NCBI GenBank assembly: GCA_959347315.1
Contig: OY365817.1
Location: 27,994,411-28,058,410, forward strand
DNA: 64,000 bases
Direction of reading: 5' to 3'
Source: Bimastos eiseni
Taxonomy: Eukaryota; Annelida; Clitellata; Crassiclitellata; Lumbricidae
Positions 1 through 9,895 of the stretch are shown here, one piece after another (within the stretch, counting starts at the first letter, position 1; every line of letters begins with the position of its first letter). A program made the position numbers and the translations under genes. Below the pieces are notes generated by a model. That model did not search any database. It saw only the letters and a program-made list of their open reading frames with translations, and was not told the DNA's origin.

Positions 1-78
1 CCTCTGGGATGTCACGCTGAGAGTGCTTCTGAATAGCTAGCACTCTAAAAAGCGCTATATAAATCATCAGATACCATA
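1..78 (+). repeat. 3' tail of a truncated non-LTR retrotransposon (family L)
   Basis: The stretch reads as a short 'gagtgcttctgaatag ... gcgctatataaatca' tail. The same tail, including the following 'gatacc', recurs behind reverse-transcriptase remnants near 15.9 kb, so this is a 5'-truncated LINE copy. No coding part remains here. Confidence 0.55.
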
Positions 79-187
79 CAATGCGATTAACTGTCAATAA
101 CTCTTGCGTGTTAACTTGCATACTCTGTTTGTTCTGCTGTTTGGTCGTAAGTCACCAATAAAACTGTTGGCTATAGTTAGTCATAAC

Positions 188-290
188 AGTTCAGATGACA
201 ATTCAGGACAGCAGTTCAGATGATGGTTCAGATGACAATTCAGACAGCAGTTCAGATGATAGTTCAGATGACAATTCAGATGATAGGTCA
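188..290 (+). repeat. Degenerate short tandem repeat (TTCAGATGA-type units)
   Basis: Units of about 12-15 bp built around 'ttcagatga' repeat about eight times just upstream of an intermediate-filament exon. An open frame through it reads as Ser/Asp runs, but it lies in an intron and is not taken as coding. Confidence 0.75.
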
Positions 291-336
291 TGCAAACAGT
301 TCAGTTATAATGTTCGAATAACCGTTTCTATTGTAG

Positions 337-832
337 GGACGGACTTCGTCAGATCGTCGATAAGTTGGCTTCAGGCGGTGGAGACATTCAGCAGTCGAGA
401 GTCCGCCAGGAATACAGCAGCTTCAGCGGACAGGCAGCCTCACAGGCAACTGGCGGCGTCGGTAAGAAACACTACATTCCATCAATAATCACACCACGCG
501 CACTTATCTACACACCTACCTGGCTATGGCTACGAGACTTGCTAATTGACCATTTGATGGGTAATTGACCATCTGATGGCTAATTGACCATTTGATGGCT
601 AATTGACCATTTGATGGCTAATTGACCATTTATTATGCCTAATTAATTACTGATGGCTGATCGATGATTACTGATGACACAATGTCCGATTGGTTAAAGC
701 AGTCAGTTCGTAACCCGTAGCACGTGGGTTCGATCTCCGTCCGAGGCGATATTGTTTAAGGACCTTGAGCAAGTCCTTCGCGCACAATTGCTTTGCAATA
801 GATCTGCCATTACGCTGTCGAGGTGTGTGTGT

Positions 833-875
<43 letters not shown>

Positions 876-2779
876 AACTAATTGTAAGAAGGGCAATATC
901 AAATAACAGTTGTATTGCATGGTATTGTATTGGCTGATCGGTGGTTTATTGCATTGATTGACTGATTGATTGACTGATTGATTGACGGATTGGTTGTAGA
1001 TTCAGCGACGCGGGTGACTCAGGTCGTGAAGGGGGAGATGTCGGCTAAGACGACGTACCAGAGGAGTGCAAAAGGTCCAGTGGCAATTGCTGAATGCTCG
1101 GCTGATGGCAAGTTCATCGCCCTCGAAAACACTGGAAGAAAGGTGCTTCATCTCTGCCTATTATGGTCTTCTTCCATACTCTACTACTCTCTTCTAGAGT
1201 TTATTCTTCTGTATCTCCACTTTCTATTGTCTGCCATGTCTGTTTCTTTCCATACCTTGCTTTCTTCCATACATGATCTGAACGACACTAATTTAATTAA
1301 ATATCCCGCTATATGTTGATGACATGTAAAAATACCTTATGTTATTATAATTTGTTATTGTTGCTTTTGCAACCTCGTACTAGAATTCTTAGGGTCAAAT
1401 GCACAACCTAATATTACAGATAGAATGGTTCAAAGGACGGCCTCGTGCACGTTATAATGATTATGGTGAAGTGCACAACCTCGTGTGAAATCACTATCAC
1501 GTGAAAGGCGCAACTTCAAAATTATTATTATAATTACTATGTGTTGATGATTGACAGGAGNNNNNNNNNNNNNNNNNNNNNNNNNNNNNNNNNNNNNNNN
1601 NNNNNNNNNNNNNNNNNNNNNNNNNNNNNNNNNNNNNNNNNNNNNNNNNNNNNNNNNNNNNNNNNNNNNNNNNNNNNNNNNNNNNNNNNNNNNNNNNNNN
1701 NNNNNNNNNNNNNNNNNNNNNNNNNNNNNNNNNNNNNNNNNNNNNNNNNNNNNNNNNNNNAAGTGGTGGGTGTTGGTGGTGTTGGTGAGAAGTGGTGGGT
1801 GTTGGTGGTGTTGGTGAGAAGTGGTGGGTGTTGGTGGTGTTGGTGAGAAGTGGTGGGTGTTGGTGGTGTTGGTGAGAAGTGGTGGGTGTTGGGGGTGGTG
1901 GTGTCGGTGGGTGGTGGTCTATATGTTGATTTCTAATTTTACGAATGTTATTTTGTAATTCTTAAGACTAGTACGGTGGTCTAAACCTGCTCTTTTCTCC
2001 TGCTGCTTTAGATCTGGGCGAAAGAGTGCAGGCCTTCCAGTGCACCTTACACCGATCTAGACTACCATGAGAGCAGCTGGGGAGTGGGATCCAGCATTCT
2101 CACCAAGCTCGTCAGCAACGCTGGAGAGGTATTCATACTCACTTCGATAATTATTCTTCTATATTCTATGGTGACTAATTGTGGACATGCGTAATTATTG
2201 TAGCGCATTAATTAAGCGACACCATATTATAATCAACCGATCGATGGAACTGAAAGTTACGACTAAGGACTTGTTCAAGATTCCTTCGCATGCAATAATT
2301 AAATTCAGATGAGCTTTTCGGCGAATGTACGTTCAACGTTATCCTGCCGAGTACCCGGATGTCACTTTATCCAATAAATAGCCGACCACAGACATCGTCT
2401 CCAACATATCAGAAAAGACGATCACTGATTGGCTACCACTGTCTGCACCTGACAAAAGCGCCAATCCCAAGCCTGGATAAAGAAGGAGGGCTACGCGAAT
2501 GATCTGTGTTATCTGTGTTATCACACAGTGTCGTTGAACTGCAACTAGGCTACTATTACTACTCTTAGGCCTACTCATTGGCTGACACGTTGCTACTTCA
2601 TATCTCTTTCATATAGGAACTAGGCCCTAGTAGGCTACTCTACGGCTGTGTTTTTATATCAATGTATACAAGTGGACATTTCAAGTTGCAGCCAATCTTT
2701 TTTGAAGGAACATAAAACCGTTAAATATTTTTTTCATCAGGACCGAGCCAGTCACATTCAGAAGACGACCTATTCGTAA
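337..2779 (+). CDS. Intermediate filament protein with lamin-tail domain, 3' part (5' end outside window)
   Basis: This is the C-terminal part of a filament-forming cytoskeletal protein. Exons with GT-AG borders and matching phase are 337-461, 1000-1142, 2012-2128 and 2741-2779. The first gives the end of the rod and linker (starting DGLRQIVDKLASGG). The second opens the lamin-tail Ig fold (VAIAECSADGKFIALEN). The third carries the family signature IWAKECRPSSAPYTDL and SSWGVGSSILTKLVSNAGE. The last adds only DRASHIQKTTYS before TAA. There is no CaaX box, so a cytoplasmic filament is more likely than a nuclear lamin. About 35 residues of the Ig fold expected between exons two and three are missing; they would fit a phase-0 exon hidden in the N gap. 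A polyadenylation signal follows at 3063. The upstream exons are beyond the left edge. Confidence 0.85.
541..632 (+). repeat. 19-bp tandem repeat
   Basis: Five near-identical 19-bp units of the type 'taattgaccatttgatggc' start at 543, 562, 581, 600 and 619. They lie in an intron of the intermediate-filament gene. Confidence 0.9.
680..825 (+). repeat. tRNA-derived SINE (family S)
   Basis: The 5' part resembles a decayed tRNA gene: an A-box-like 'gattggttaaagc' and, about 35 bp on, a B-box 'gggttcgatctcc'. The body then carries the family hallmark 'aaggaccttgagcaagtcc', seen again near 15.6, 31.4, 41.5 and 50.4 kb. It ends against a TG microsatellite. Confidence 0.75.
824..868 (+). repeat. (TG)n microsatellite
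   Basis: An almost pure TG dinucleotide run abuts the end of the SINE. Confidence 0.9.
955..999 (+). repeat. (TTGA)n microsatellite forming a 3' splice site
   Basis: Repeats of 'attgattgac' run directly into 'ggttgtag', the acceptor of the filament exon that starts at 1000. The usual pyrimidine tract is thus largely replaced by repeat. Confidence 0.8.
1561..1760. other. Assembly gap (200 N)
   Basis: Exactly 200 ambiguous bases, probably a placeholder of unknown true length. A GT-rich minisatellite borders it on the right and is the likely reason the assembly broke. It lies where one exon of the filament gene is missing. Confidence 0.95.
1761..1918 (+). repeat. 29-bp GT-rich minisatellite
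   Basis: Units of 29 bp starting 'aagtggtgggtgttgg' repeat about five times from the gap edge, the last ones degenerate. The array probably continues into the gap. Confidence 0.92.
2424..2545 (-). repeat. SINE-like repeat (family B)
   Basis: Read on the minus strand this is 'gcagttcaacgacactgtg...' followed by a 'ccttctttatccaggcttgggattggc' type core. The same core appears near 9.5, 15.9, 33.8, 44.4 and 52.1 kb. Confidence 0.7.
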
Positions 2780-3624
2780 AACTCAGCGGACCAATGGGTA
2801 CCCGTACGCCATCCGGCTACTTCACTCGGCGCTCACATTTCTTTCACCTCAACAACGACAGATGGCTGCAACTACGTATTCGAAATTAAATATGCAGACG
2901 TAACAAATATGGCAGCGCCATGACGGGATGCGCAGTTTCAGAAATAGTTCACCAAAACGTTTCTATAGTTTATCGTTTTATAGGCCTTTTAGACCAGTTT
3001 AAGTTATTTTCAGCGTGTAGAGCTTTAAACCATGCAAGTATACATTAAATTACGATTCAAACAATAAATTCTAATCATATAAAGCGTTGTTTTTTTATCG
3101 CGGTCAACGACATTGACAACAAACGATGTCTTGTGCGGTTATCTTCGTCATGAGTTATGACCTCGGGTTCTATCTGAAACACCGTTCACCGTTTTTGAAC
3201 CACTGGGAGTATACTTGAGACACTCCAACCACACTCGCGTGGACAGAGAAAACGCACCTTTGTCTAACAGCGCGTAGCTATCTCTGTAACTAAATGTCAT
3301 TAACATTTCGACCATACCAATGGCATGCCAATGTTACTGCTAGAGTACAAAAATACTTGCATAATCAGAAAGTAGGTTCAACAGCCATGAGCACATAAAT
3401 GTCAATAATATATCGACCATGTATACCAATGACATGCCAATGTTACAGCTGGAGTACAAAAATATTGGCATAATCATTAAGTAGGTTTAGCCAAAGTTCG
3501 ACAGCCACGAGGAAATCTTCCCTTAAGTTGTTTGCCCTGTGCGACCAACCGTTAAGGCCAGCTCGGCCACCACCACCACCATGCCTAATGCTGCAGCTGC
3601 TACCATTACTACGACTACCTATGC
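2780..3624 (+). other. 3' UTR and intergenic stretch
   Basis: The first ~290 bp are probably the 3' UTR of the filament gene, ending near the AATAAA at 3063. Beyond it is AT-rich DNA with two related blocks (around 3300-3370 and 3395-3485, both 'accaatg-catgccaatgttac'), a local duplication. No gene is seen. Confidence 0.5.
3063..3068 (+). terminator. Polyadenylation signal AATAAA of the filament gene
   Basis: Canonical AATAAA 284 bp after the filament stop codon, on the same strand and with no other gene between. Confidence 0.5.
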
Positions 3625-3928
3625 CAGTGTTTTTCAACCGTTCAACGGGTGGTTCGCGGACTGGTTTCGTATAAATTATCTGCCGGTCCGCGAGAAATTT
3701 CTAGAAGGAACGTAATTCCAGGACAATAATTATTAGTCCATAAATTATTTTTTCTTCAATAGGCCTATCATCATACTGTTATTTACAATATACGCCTAAA
3801 ATTTTAGGTGTAGGCCTACATGCAATACGAACGTCTTCTGGTGACTACGTTGCTATTTATTTCTGTCTTTGTTTCTCCTAATTTCGCCGGTCCGCAGGTG
3901 TGAAAACTGAAAAGGTTGAAGAACGATG
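3625..3928. mobile_element. Probable hAT-type MITE
   Basis: The ends read 'cagtgtttttcaacc' and, inverted, 'catcgttcttcaacc', a typical hAT-like CA...TTCAACC terminus. Flanks 'acctatgc' (3617-3624) and 'acctctac' (3929-3936) match at six of eight bases, as expected for an old 8-bp target duplication. It is 304 bp long with no coding capacity. Confidence 0.5.
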
Positions 3929-4090
3929 ACCTCTACAACTACCAGCCTGCCACAAGTCTACTACTACCATCACCATAATAATTATTGCGAAATGGTTTAC
4001 CCCGCTATCTCGATTAAAGTTACGCTTCTTCTTTCACCTGATAATTTCCGCAATCTGACGTGACCGTCTCCTCGAAATCTTGTCAGCATC

Positions 4091-4096
4091 TTTATT
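4091..4096 (-). terminator. Polyadenylation signal of the riboflavin transporter gene
   Basis: AATAAA on the minus strand, only 11 bp beyond the TAA stop at 4108, implying a 3' UTR of a few tens of bases. Confidence 0.55.
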
Positions 4097-4107
4097 CTAT
4101 CGTCTTC

Positions 4108-6616
4108 TTACGTGCACGGGTATTTACTGGTGAACAGCTTGACGTGGTTGACGAGCACGAAGATAACGACGGCCCCGATTAATGACCCGATCTGGGTCAC
4201 GCCGCCGCACCAGTGAAGGCCCTTGGCACCACCTCTTGCGGACAACAGGGAGGCCAGACTGAGCTTGGCGTAGGAAAAGATGGCCGTCAACAGGACGAAT
4301 GTTCCGACCTGAAACGGATAACATCGTAGGTATAAAACGACGAAGCTACTGTTTGTGGTGCACTCATAGGCTGAAGAGTACATGTAAGGCTGGTGTTGGT
4401 TACAGCGCGTTTCCCATGCTCCTCTGTACGTGAGGGTGCCGGTTGGCATGCCTTGCCTACGTATAGGGTGCATTATTTAGGAGATTTGTAAAAGGGGACC
4501 TTCAATTGATGTAGCTCCATTTCAAACGGGTAGAGGATGTGGAGGTTCTAACCCGATCAATGCACTGACAATTTGGCAGGGTGGAGGTCAGGCGGTCGCC
4601 CCAGCACAGTAAGGACTCACCAAAAGAGCACCTCTATATCTGTGCATGTATCTCATTCAGAAAATTTCTGTTTTCCCATTAGCTCTTTCATTGGGATCGC
4701 TAACAGAGTTTTGCACAAACTACAGATGGTTCGAAATTCTCTCGTAAGAACCACTAGATAAAAAACAAGTATACACAAACAACCATTTTTCTCATTCTCT
4801 CTACAATAGCCTCCCATTGAGTATGGAATTCAGCTTAGAATCTGTCTCATTGTTTAAAAACCTTGCGAATAAGTCAGTCTTACTCAGTGCGACCCCTCGT
4901 GCCATCCACTCTTGCTCACGGTCAACGGATATCCTGACTCTTGCTGTTCCTCGCACCGATGCAGTTCCCTGGCGCTGGCGCTGGTTGGTCGGAAGTTATG
5001 GAATTCACCTCAGAAATCGTGTTAGATTAAATATGTCTAATTTCCATACCATTTAACCCAATTCAGCGAGGCAACTTACTCAGCGACGCACAGGGCTCTG
5101 TCTGAGTGTCTGTTGACGTTATTCAACTGTGTTTAGGGCCTAATAGGTCGACCATCACAAATGTGCATATATACTTGCATGGCACAGGTTTTATACGCGG
5201 ACCATTGCGACATAGGAGAAAAGTGTTTTTCTATAAACCAGAGAGGCCAGCCAATTAATGCAAAGGCTGCCTGAATTCACAAGCTAGTACCAACGATCAG
5301 TTTCACATGACAAACTATTCAGGGCACCGTGAAAGCAATGGCAAATGTAGTCGACCTACCGCTAGGACCGATCCGATAGTTTCGTCGTAGAGCGGTGGAT
5401 ATGGACTGAGGGCCGCCAGTGCTATCTGATACCCGGAAAAAGCAGTTCCAATCAGCACCAGGATGGTGCAGACGACGGTAGATCGGACTTGGACGAAGAG
5501 TCCAAAGAAACAGGCTATGGGATTTGCCGCGACGGACAGACGCACGGCCAGGTTGTAGGCAAGGTTTCCATACGGGATGCACGAGTAGGACTGGATCGAG
5601 GGAAGGACGCCGTTCGTCAAGAGGTTAATCCAGCCGACGAGGATCAATTGCGTCAGAACCTTTCGGTTGATCACAGAAAACGTCTCTTCCTGGAACGCTG
5701 CGGGGGTTGGTATGTCAGCGGACGATGAAGACGATAGGGAGGTTTCCTTCCGCTTCTGTAGCGCGGCCTCTGTCGGTGTGGAGATGTCGGTTGGGGTGGC
5801 GAGGTGATCGGCAGAAGTGTAAGTGGTTGTCCAATCTGTGCTCTGAGAGTTGGAAGTGCTAGACAGTTCGTTCGATCTGGTCGTTGTCGCCGGTGGGTTG
5901 AACTCAACGAGTGTCTGTCGGTGTCGATATAAGGACGGGTGAAAGTGAAGGAGCGTGAAGGCGGACGCGGACGCGAACAACAGCACGACAAGCACTCCGA
6001 AGAACACGTTGACGCTGAACAGAGGAGGCTCGTATGTCGCCACCACGACGTACCCGGTCCCGTTGGAGGATGGGTCCGTCGTATTGACGCAGATCGGGTC
6101 GCCCCCGACTCCCTGGATGAGGCCGATGATCGCCGGAATCAGTCCGCTCAGGCCCTCTCCCACGTATAGCGCCGTTAAGTACTGCGGGGAATACAGCGCC
6201 ATGTAGGGAAGAAAAACGACGGATGAGGTGCAGTCGACGAGTGCGAGGAACCCTGTGAGAATAAGGAGTGCCGTACTGTGCTCCGCTCCAGCCACGTACG
6301 TCGTTTTGTCCCAGAAGAAGATGAGTAGGAAACAGGCGGTCATTCCTATCCCAATGATCAGGTAGATGACCCACCAGTACTGGACCTTCGTCGGAACCAG
6401 CTTCTTGGCGATCGTGTAGGTGAGAGGACCTACATTGGCGATCTGAATTATGACGATCAGGTAGGAGGGAAGGTTCCACCCCTCGGGAAGCACGTTGACC
6501 ATCAGGGGAACCTCCACCCATACCCCATTTATGTCGATCCAGGACGCAATTGCGAAAACGATGATAGCAGCATAGACGGGGATCGAAATCTCCTTTAAAT
6601 ACTCTCTGAGACCCAT
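4108..6616 (-). CDS. SLC52A3: Riboflavin transporter, SLC52A family
   Basis: A plasma-membrane carrier for uptake of riboflavin (vitamin B2). Two coding exons, 6616-5360 and 4308-4108, join at a phase-0 GT-AG intron to give 485 residues, close to the ~450-470 of vertebrate members. The N-terminus carries the family pattern WIDINGVWVEVPLM and LPEGWNLPSYL, then IANVGPL. The C-terminal exon reads VGTFVLLTAIFSYAKLSLAS and CGGVTQIGSLIGAVV, matching the last helices of SLC52A3. Many hydrophobic helices surround a central cytoplasmic loop (about residues 240-310) rich in Ser and Thr. The ATG at 6616 is the first in frame and begins the conserved N-terminal region. Which of the vertebrate paralogues 1-3 it matches best cannot be settled by eye; the symbol names the closest remembered one. 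Confidence 0.92.
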
Positions 6617-7737
6617 TTTTACCTTGCAACTGTTGCAACTCTATTATAGGACCAATCCAGTAACCTTTACGATACTGAACTCGTATCCGCACTCAGGCTG
6701 AATGGCTGACGTTACGCCATACACCAAGGACCCAGACTTTGCTATAGTTTGCTCCAGGCCTTAGTGTTCTAACCTTGGAGCTCTTCTTTGACAATGACTC
6801 ACTCACTTCATGTACATGATCCACCAATCTCAACTGCATAATAACCACAATATCAATGTATCATGTATCGCCACGAATCATTTTACTAATTGTTATTTAA
6901 ATGCGGACGTGCACTTAACAAGGCCTGCACGGTTTCAGATTAGAGACGTTCTCTTCGCTTATTCTTAAAACGTTCGAGCCAGGTCTTCGCAACGATCTTT
7001 AGACCTAGGCCTCTGGCTGTCATAGGAAAACTTCGATGTCATTATAAATCGTGGGTTTCAAAATGGCTTCGTCGGCGAAATCCGGTTCTACGCGACGAGA
7101 TCTCGTAACCAGAAAGCTCATTCGCATAGTTTAGTCGCTCGCCTCGATCCTCTTTCGCTGGTTCACCTACACACAAATGTAAGCCTACACAGAGGCACGC
7201 TCGGAACGTTGCAGTACTTAACGTTCGTAGGCCTAGTATTCTTCTGTACTCTGAACGGAAACCTTTGACCTCCGTTATAAATTCAGACATGCCTCTGTCG
7301 TAACAGCTCTAACGTTTCCTATTTATTACGACGCCTGCTATTAGTAGGCCTGCGTGATTACCCGGACAAACAATTAAAACGGAGCCTGATTGATACGCAA
7401 TTTGCAACAGCGTGCATGCGCCGTCATATCGACCTACTCGTAGGACGCCTGCGTGGTTCGTTTCTATAATTAACATGAAATAAATTCAAATAATGATTAT
7501 CTGTGAATTTGTTCAGTAAGGCTGGAAGACACTGCGAGCTACGTACTAGACCCCACGACTAAAGCCACTGCTAAACTGATATAACCGGAATCATACATCT
7601 ACAACGTTGTAGCCTATAGAAACGATAGCCATCGTAGGCTCCAATAACCGATCTTGAACATCGAGCGACCTGAAAAGTTATAACATCATTTAACTCTAAT
7701 TCCAAATGTAGCCTGATGTGGCTTGTCATCTGGTTTG
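6617..7737. other. Intergenic stretch upstream of the transporter gene
   Basis: No coding signal. The first few hundred bases upstream of the start codon (minus strand) presumably hold its promoter and 5' UTR, but no clear TATA or initiator can be picked out. Confidence 0.4.
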
Positions 7738-7745
7738 GTGTCAAT

Positions 7746-7892
7746 CAGAGGCGGCGATCCCGGAGGGGGGGTCAAGGAGGACAAGTCCCCCACCTTTTAC
7801 AGAGAGGGACCATTTATACGTGTGTCCCCCACATTTCCTACAGCTCTCATTTGGGTGTCTCCCCCACCTGTCAAGCGAGATCGCCGCCTCTG
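7746..7892 (+). mobile_element. hAT-type MITE, copy 1 (CAGAGGCGGCGATC family)
   Basis: Terminal inverted repeats are perfect over 14 bp: CAGAGGCGGCGATC at 7746 and its complement ending at 7892. The flanks carry an exact 8-bp target duplication GTGTCAAT (7738-7745 and 7893-7900). The element is 147 bp and non-coding. A second, inverted copy lies at 45366-45506. Confidence 0.92.
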
Positions 7893-7909
7893 GTGTCAAT
7901 AAACGAATA

Positions 7910-7913
<4 letters not shown>

Positions 7914-7948
<35 letters not shown>
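7914..7948. repeat. (TA)n microsatellite
   Basis: A nearly pure TA run shortly after the MITE. Confidence 0.9.
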
Positions 7949-7949
<1 letters not shown>

Positions 7950-9524
7950 CGCAAAAGACCGGGTATTTGTTTTATAAATGCTCCTTTTTAGACAATGATC
8001 ATTGACCAGCTCGAAAACCGAACTTCAAACGGTTTATCACTCTGAACTATGGCAGAACGAATTTCCGTGGGCCTAGGCTAGCTTTCACCTCTCTGCTCGA
8101 AGCCAAGGTTTATAACGCTGCTTTTGTAGCCACTTACACTGACCAAAAGTTCCTTTACATTAAAATGTTGTCTTATGCCCATTCAAACGACGAGAACTAT
8201 TCAACATCATTTATGTGAGCGGCCTTTGTTGCCATACGATGTTTGTATCGGTCTGCTGCGGATCTCATGACGTCTTATATAGTATAGATTGTCTTGTGTG
8301 AAAGAGCTGTCAACTCCAGCGCCGGTCAAAAAGCTGCATCACCACCCTGGCGAAGCTTTTGTGTGGGGCCGAGACCATTGAGTGGCTAAAATTCTAAGCA
8401 CCGCCAACCGTATCGTCTTATTCGTCTCACTGTCTACCTGCCTGACCGTTGAGTCTGGACTTTAACTAAACCCGATGTCACTAACAAAGCCGATCAAATT
8501 ACGCAGTCAGTAGGCTATACTAACATGAACATTGATTAATATTCCAATTTAGCTCTGCTGTATTAGACTCACAGTAAATGCGATCTCGGTTATCGTTGGA
8601 GTCAGACACTGTATACTGCGTTACTTCTATAGTTACCTCCTTTGATTTTTTTAAATTAATGTTTGAGTTTGAATCAAATACGTGATCAATCAATTTGCAA
8701 TTAGAGTTATACATACACACTGTGGAACACAAACAGTAGGCCTAGCAATAATAATTAGTAACCAACTAAATTAAAGTACGGGGCAGACACAAACTTACAA
8801 ATTTGATACGGATAGGCCTACAGTCGTAATCGTAATCACCAAAGTTCTAAAGCGCCACTCGAAAGTCAAGCGCAGAGAACCAGCGTATTCACGAGGACTG
8901 CGTCGAATCAGAGAGGTTGTCCATGGGAGTCCGAGGAAGGTCAGAATTAGGTTTCGAGAGGGCCATAGGCGCTGTTAAGGCGGGTGTCGTTTTCGTCGAG
9001 GATTGGAGGAAGGTAGATGATCAATCAAATAGAGTCTAGATCAGAAATCTTGAAAATCACAGAGTTAACATAAGTAGGCTAACAGTTTATCTAGTCATCC
9101 TTCTTATTTCTTAGACCATAGTGCTCATGAATTTAGATGAAAAATAATTATAATTGGGTTTGCACTCAAAATACATTAACGCCCAGTTATTTATGGCTGA
9201 TTTGTTAGTAGGGCTAATCCGTCAACTTGTAAATAGGTCTACTATTTGATCTAGTGCAGGCCTATGACTGATATAGCGAAGTGTTGACAGATTATAAGGC
9301 GAAGTCTGTCTTAAGAATACGAACTTGACCCACTCTTTCGGCTTAGCCCACATTTAAGCCGGATATGTGTTAAGTCGGTCTCATGAACACGACCAAGCAC
9401 ACGTAACCTACTAATTCGTACTGTATAGGTGTATAACGTCTACGTATTAGATTAGATGCGTGTGTGTAGGTGTGTGAGAGTTTTCAAGCATAATAGGCCG
9501 ACATGCAATGGTAATTTAACGTGT
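7949..9524. other. Intergenic stretch with one dispersed-repeat fragment
   Basis: No gene seen. A copy of repeat family C lies on the minus strand at about 8815-8925 ('gtaatcgtaatcac ... agcgccactcgaaagtcaagcgc ... cgtattcacgag'). Short 'taggcct' motifs are common here and throughout the window. Confidence 0.5.
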
Positions 9525-9620
9525 AGTAACAGAGAGCATTAGCGTCGCCCTCTTCCTTCCTCTCGGCTTGGCACTGGCACCGTCTGAGTACGAACAGTCT
9601 GGGAACAGACTGACAGTGTC
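9525..9620 (+). repeat. SINE-like repeat (family B)
   Basis: Carries the family core 'attagcgtcgccctcttcc' followed by 'cggcttggcactggcac' and 'gagtacgaacagt'. The head ('gcagtttaacgacac') is degraded. Confidence 0.6.
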
Positions 9621-9837
9621 GAAGTTCTTAGTCCATAAATATATTAGGCCTACGTTCTGGCCTATAAACGTCGAGTTCACGACAAAAACCAGAACAATTG
9701 GGGCAAACTGCTGGACACCGACGACCTTTCGCATGATGGCATCCCACACTCACCGACTTGCAAACTGTGACGCTCTTCTACGCCAGTATCGTCCAATGTC
9801 TTCATTCGAAACTGTGACAGTGACGCACTTCCTATAT

Positions 9838-9895
9838 CGTATCTTTATACTTATATAGCGCCTGTCACCGAATAACTATTCAGAGGCGCTCTTAA
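9838..9895 (-). repeat. LINE 3' tail (family L), minus strand
   Basis: On the minus strand this reads 'gagcgcctctgaatagtta' and then 'ggcgctatataagtataaag', the same tail as at 1-78 and 15.85 kb. Confidence 0.65.

Noticed and set aside
680..760. Possible functional tRNA gene
   Set aside because: A- and B-box-like sequence is present but the cloverleaf is decayed and it continues into a repeated SINE body.
1541..1846. Open frames through the N run
   Set aside because: Created by ambiguous bases and the 29-bp minisatellite.
5904..6692. 262-residue minus-strand open frame overlapping the riboflavin transporter
   Set aside because: Same strand but shifted frame of a clearly identified exon; Arg/Gly-rich shadow of CpG-rich coding DNA.
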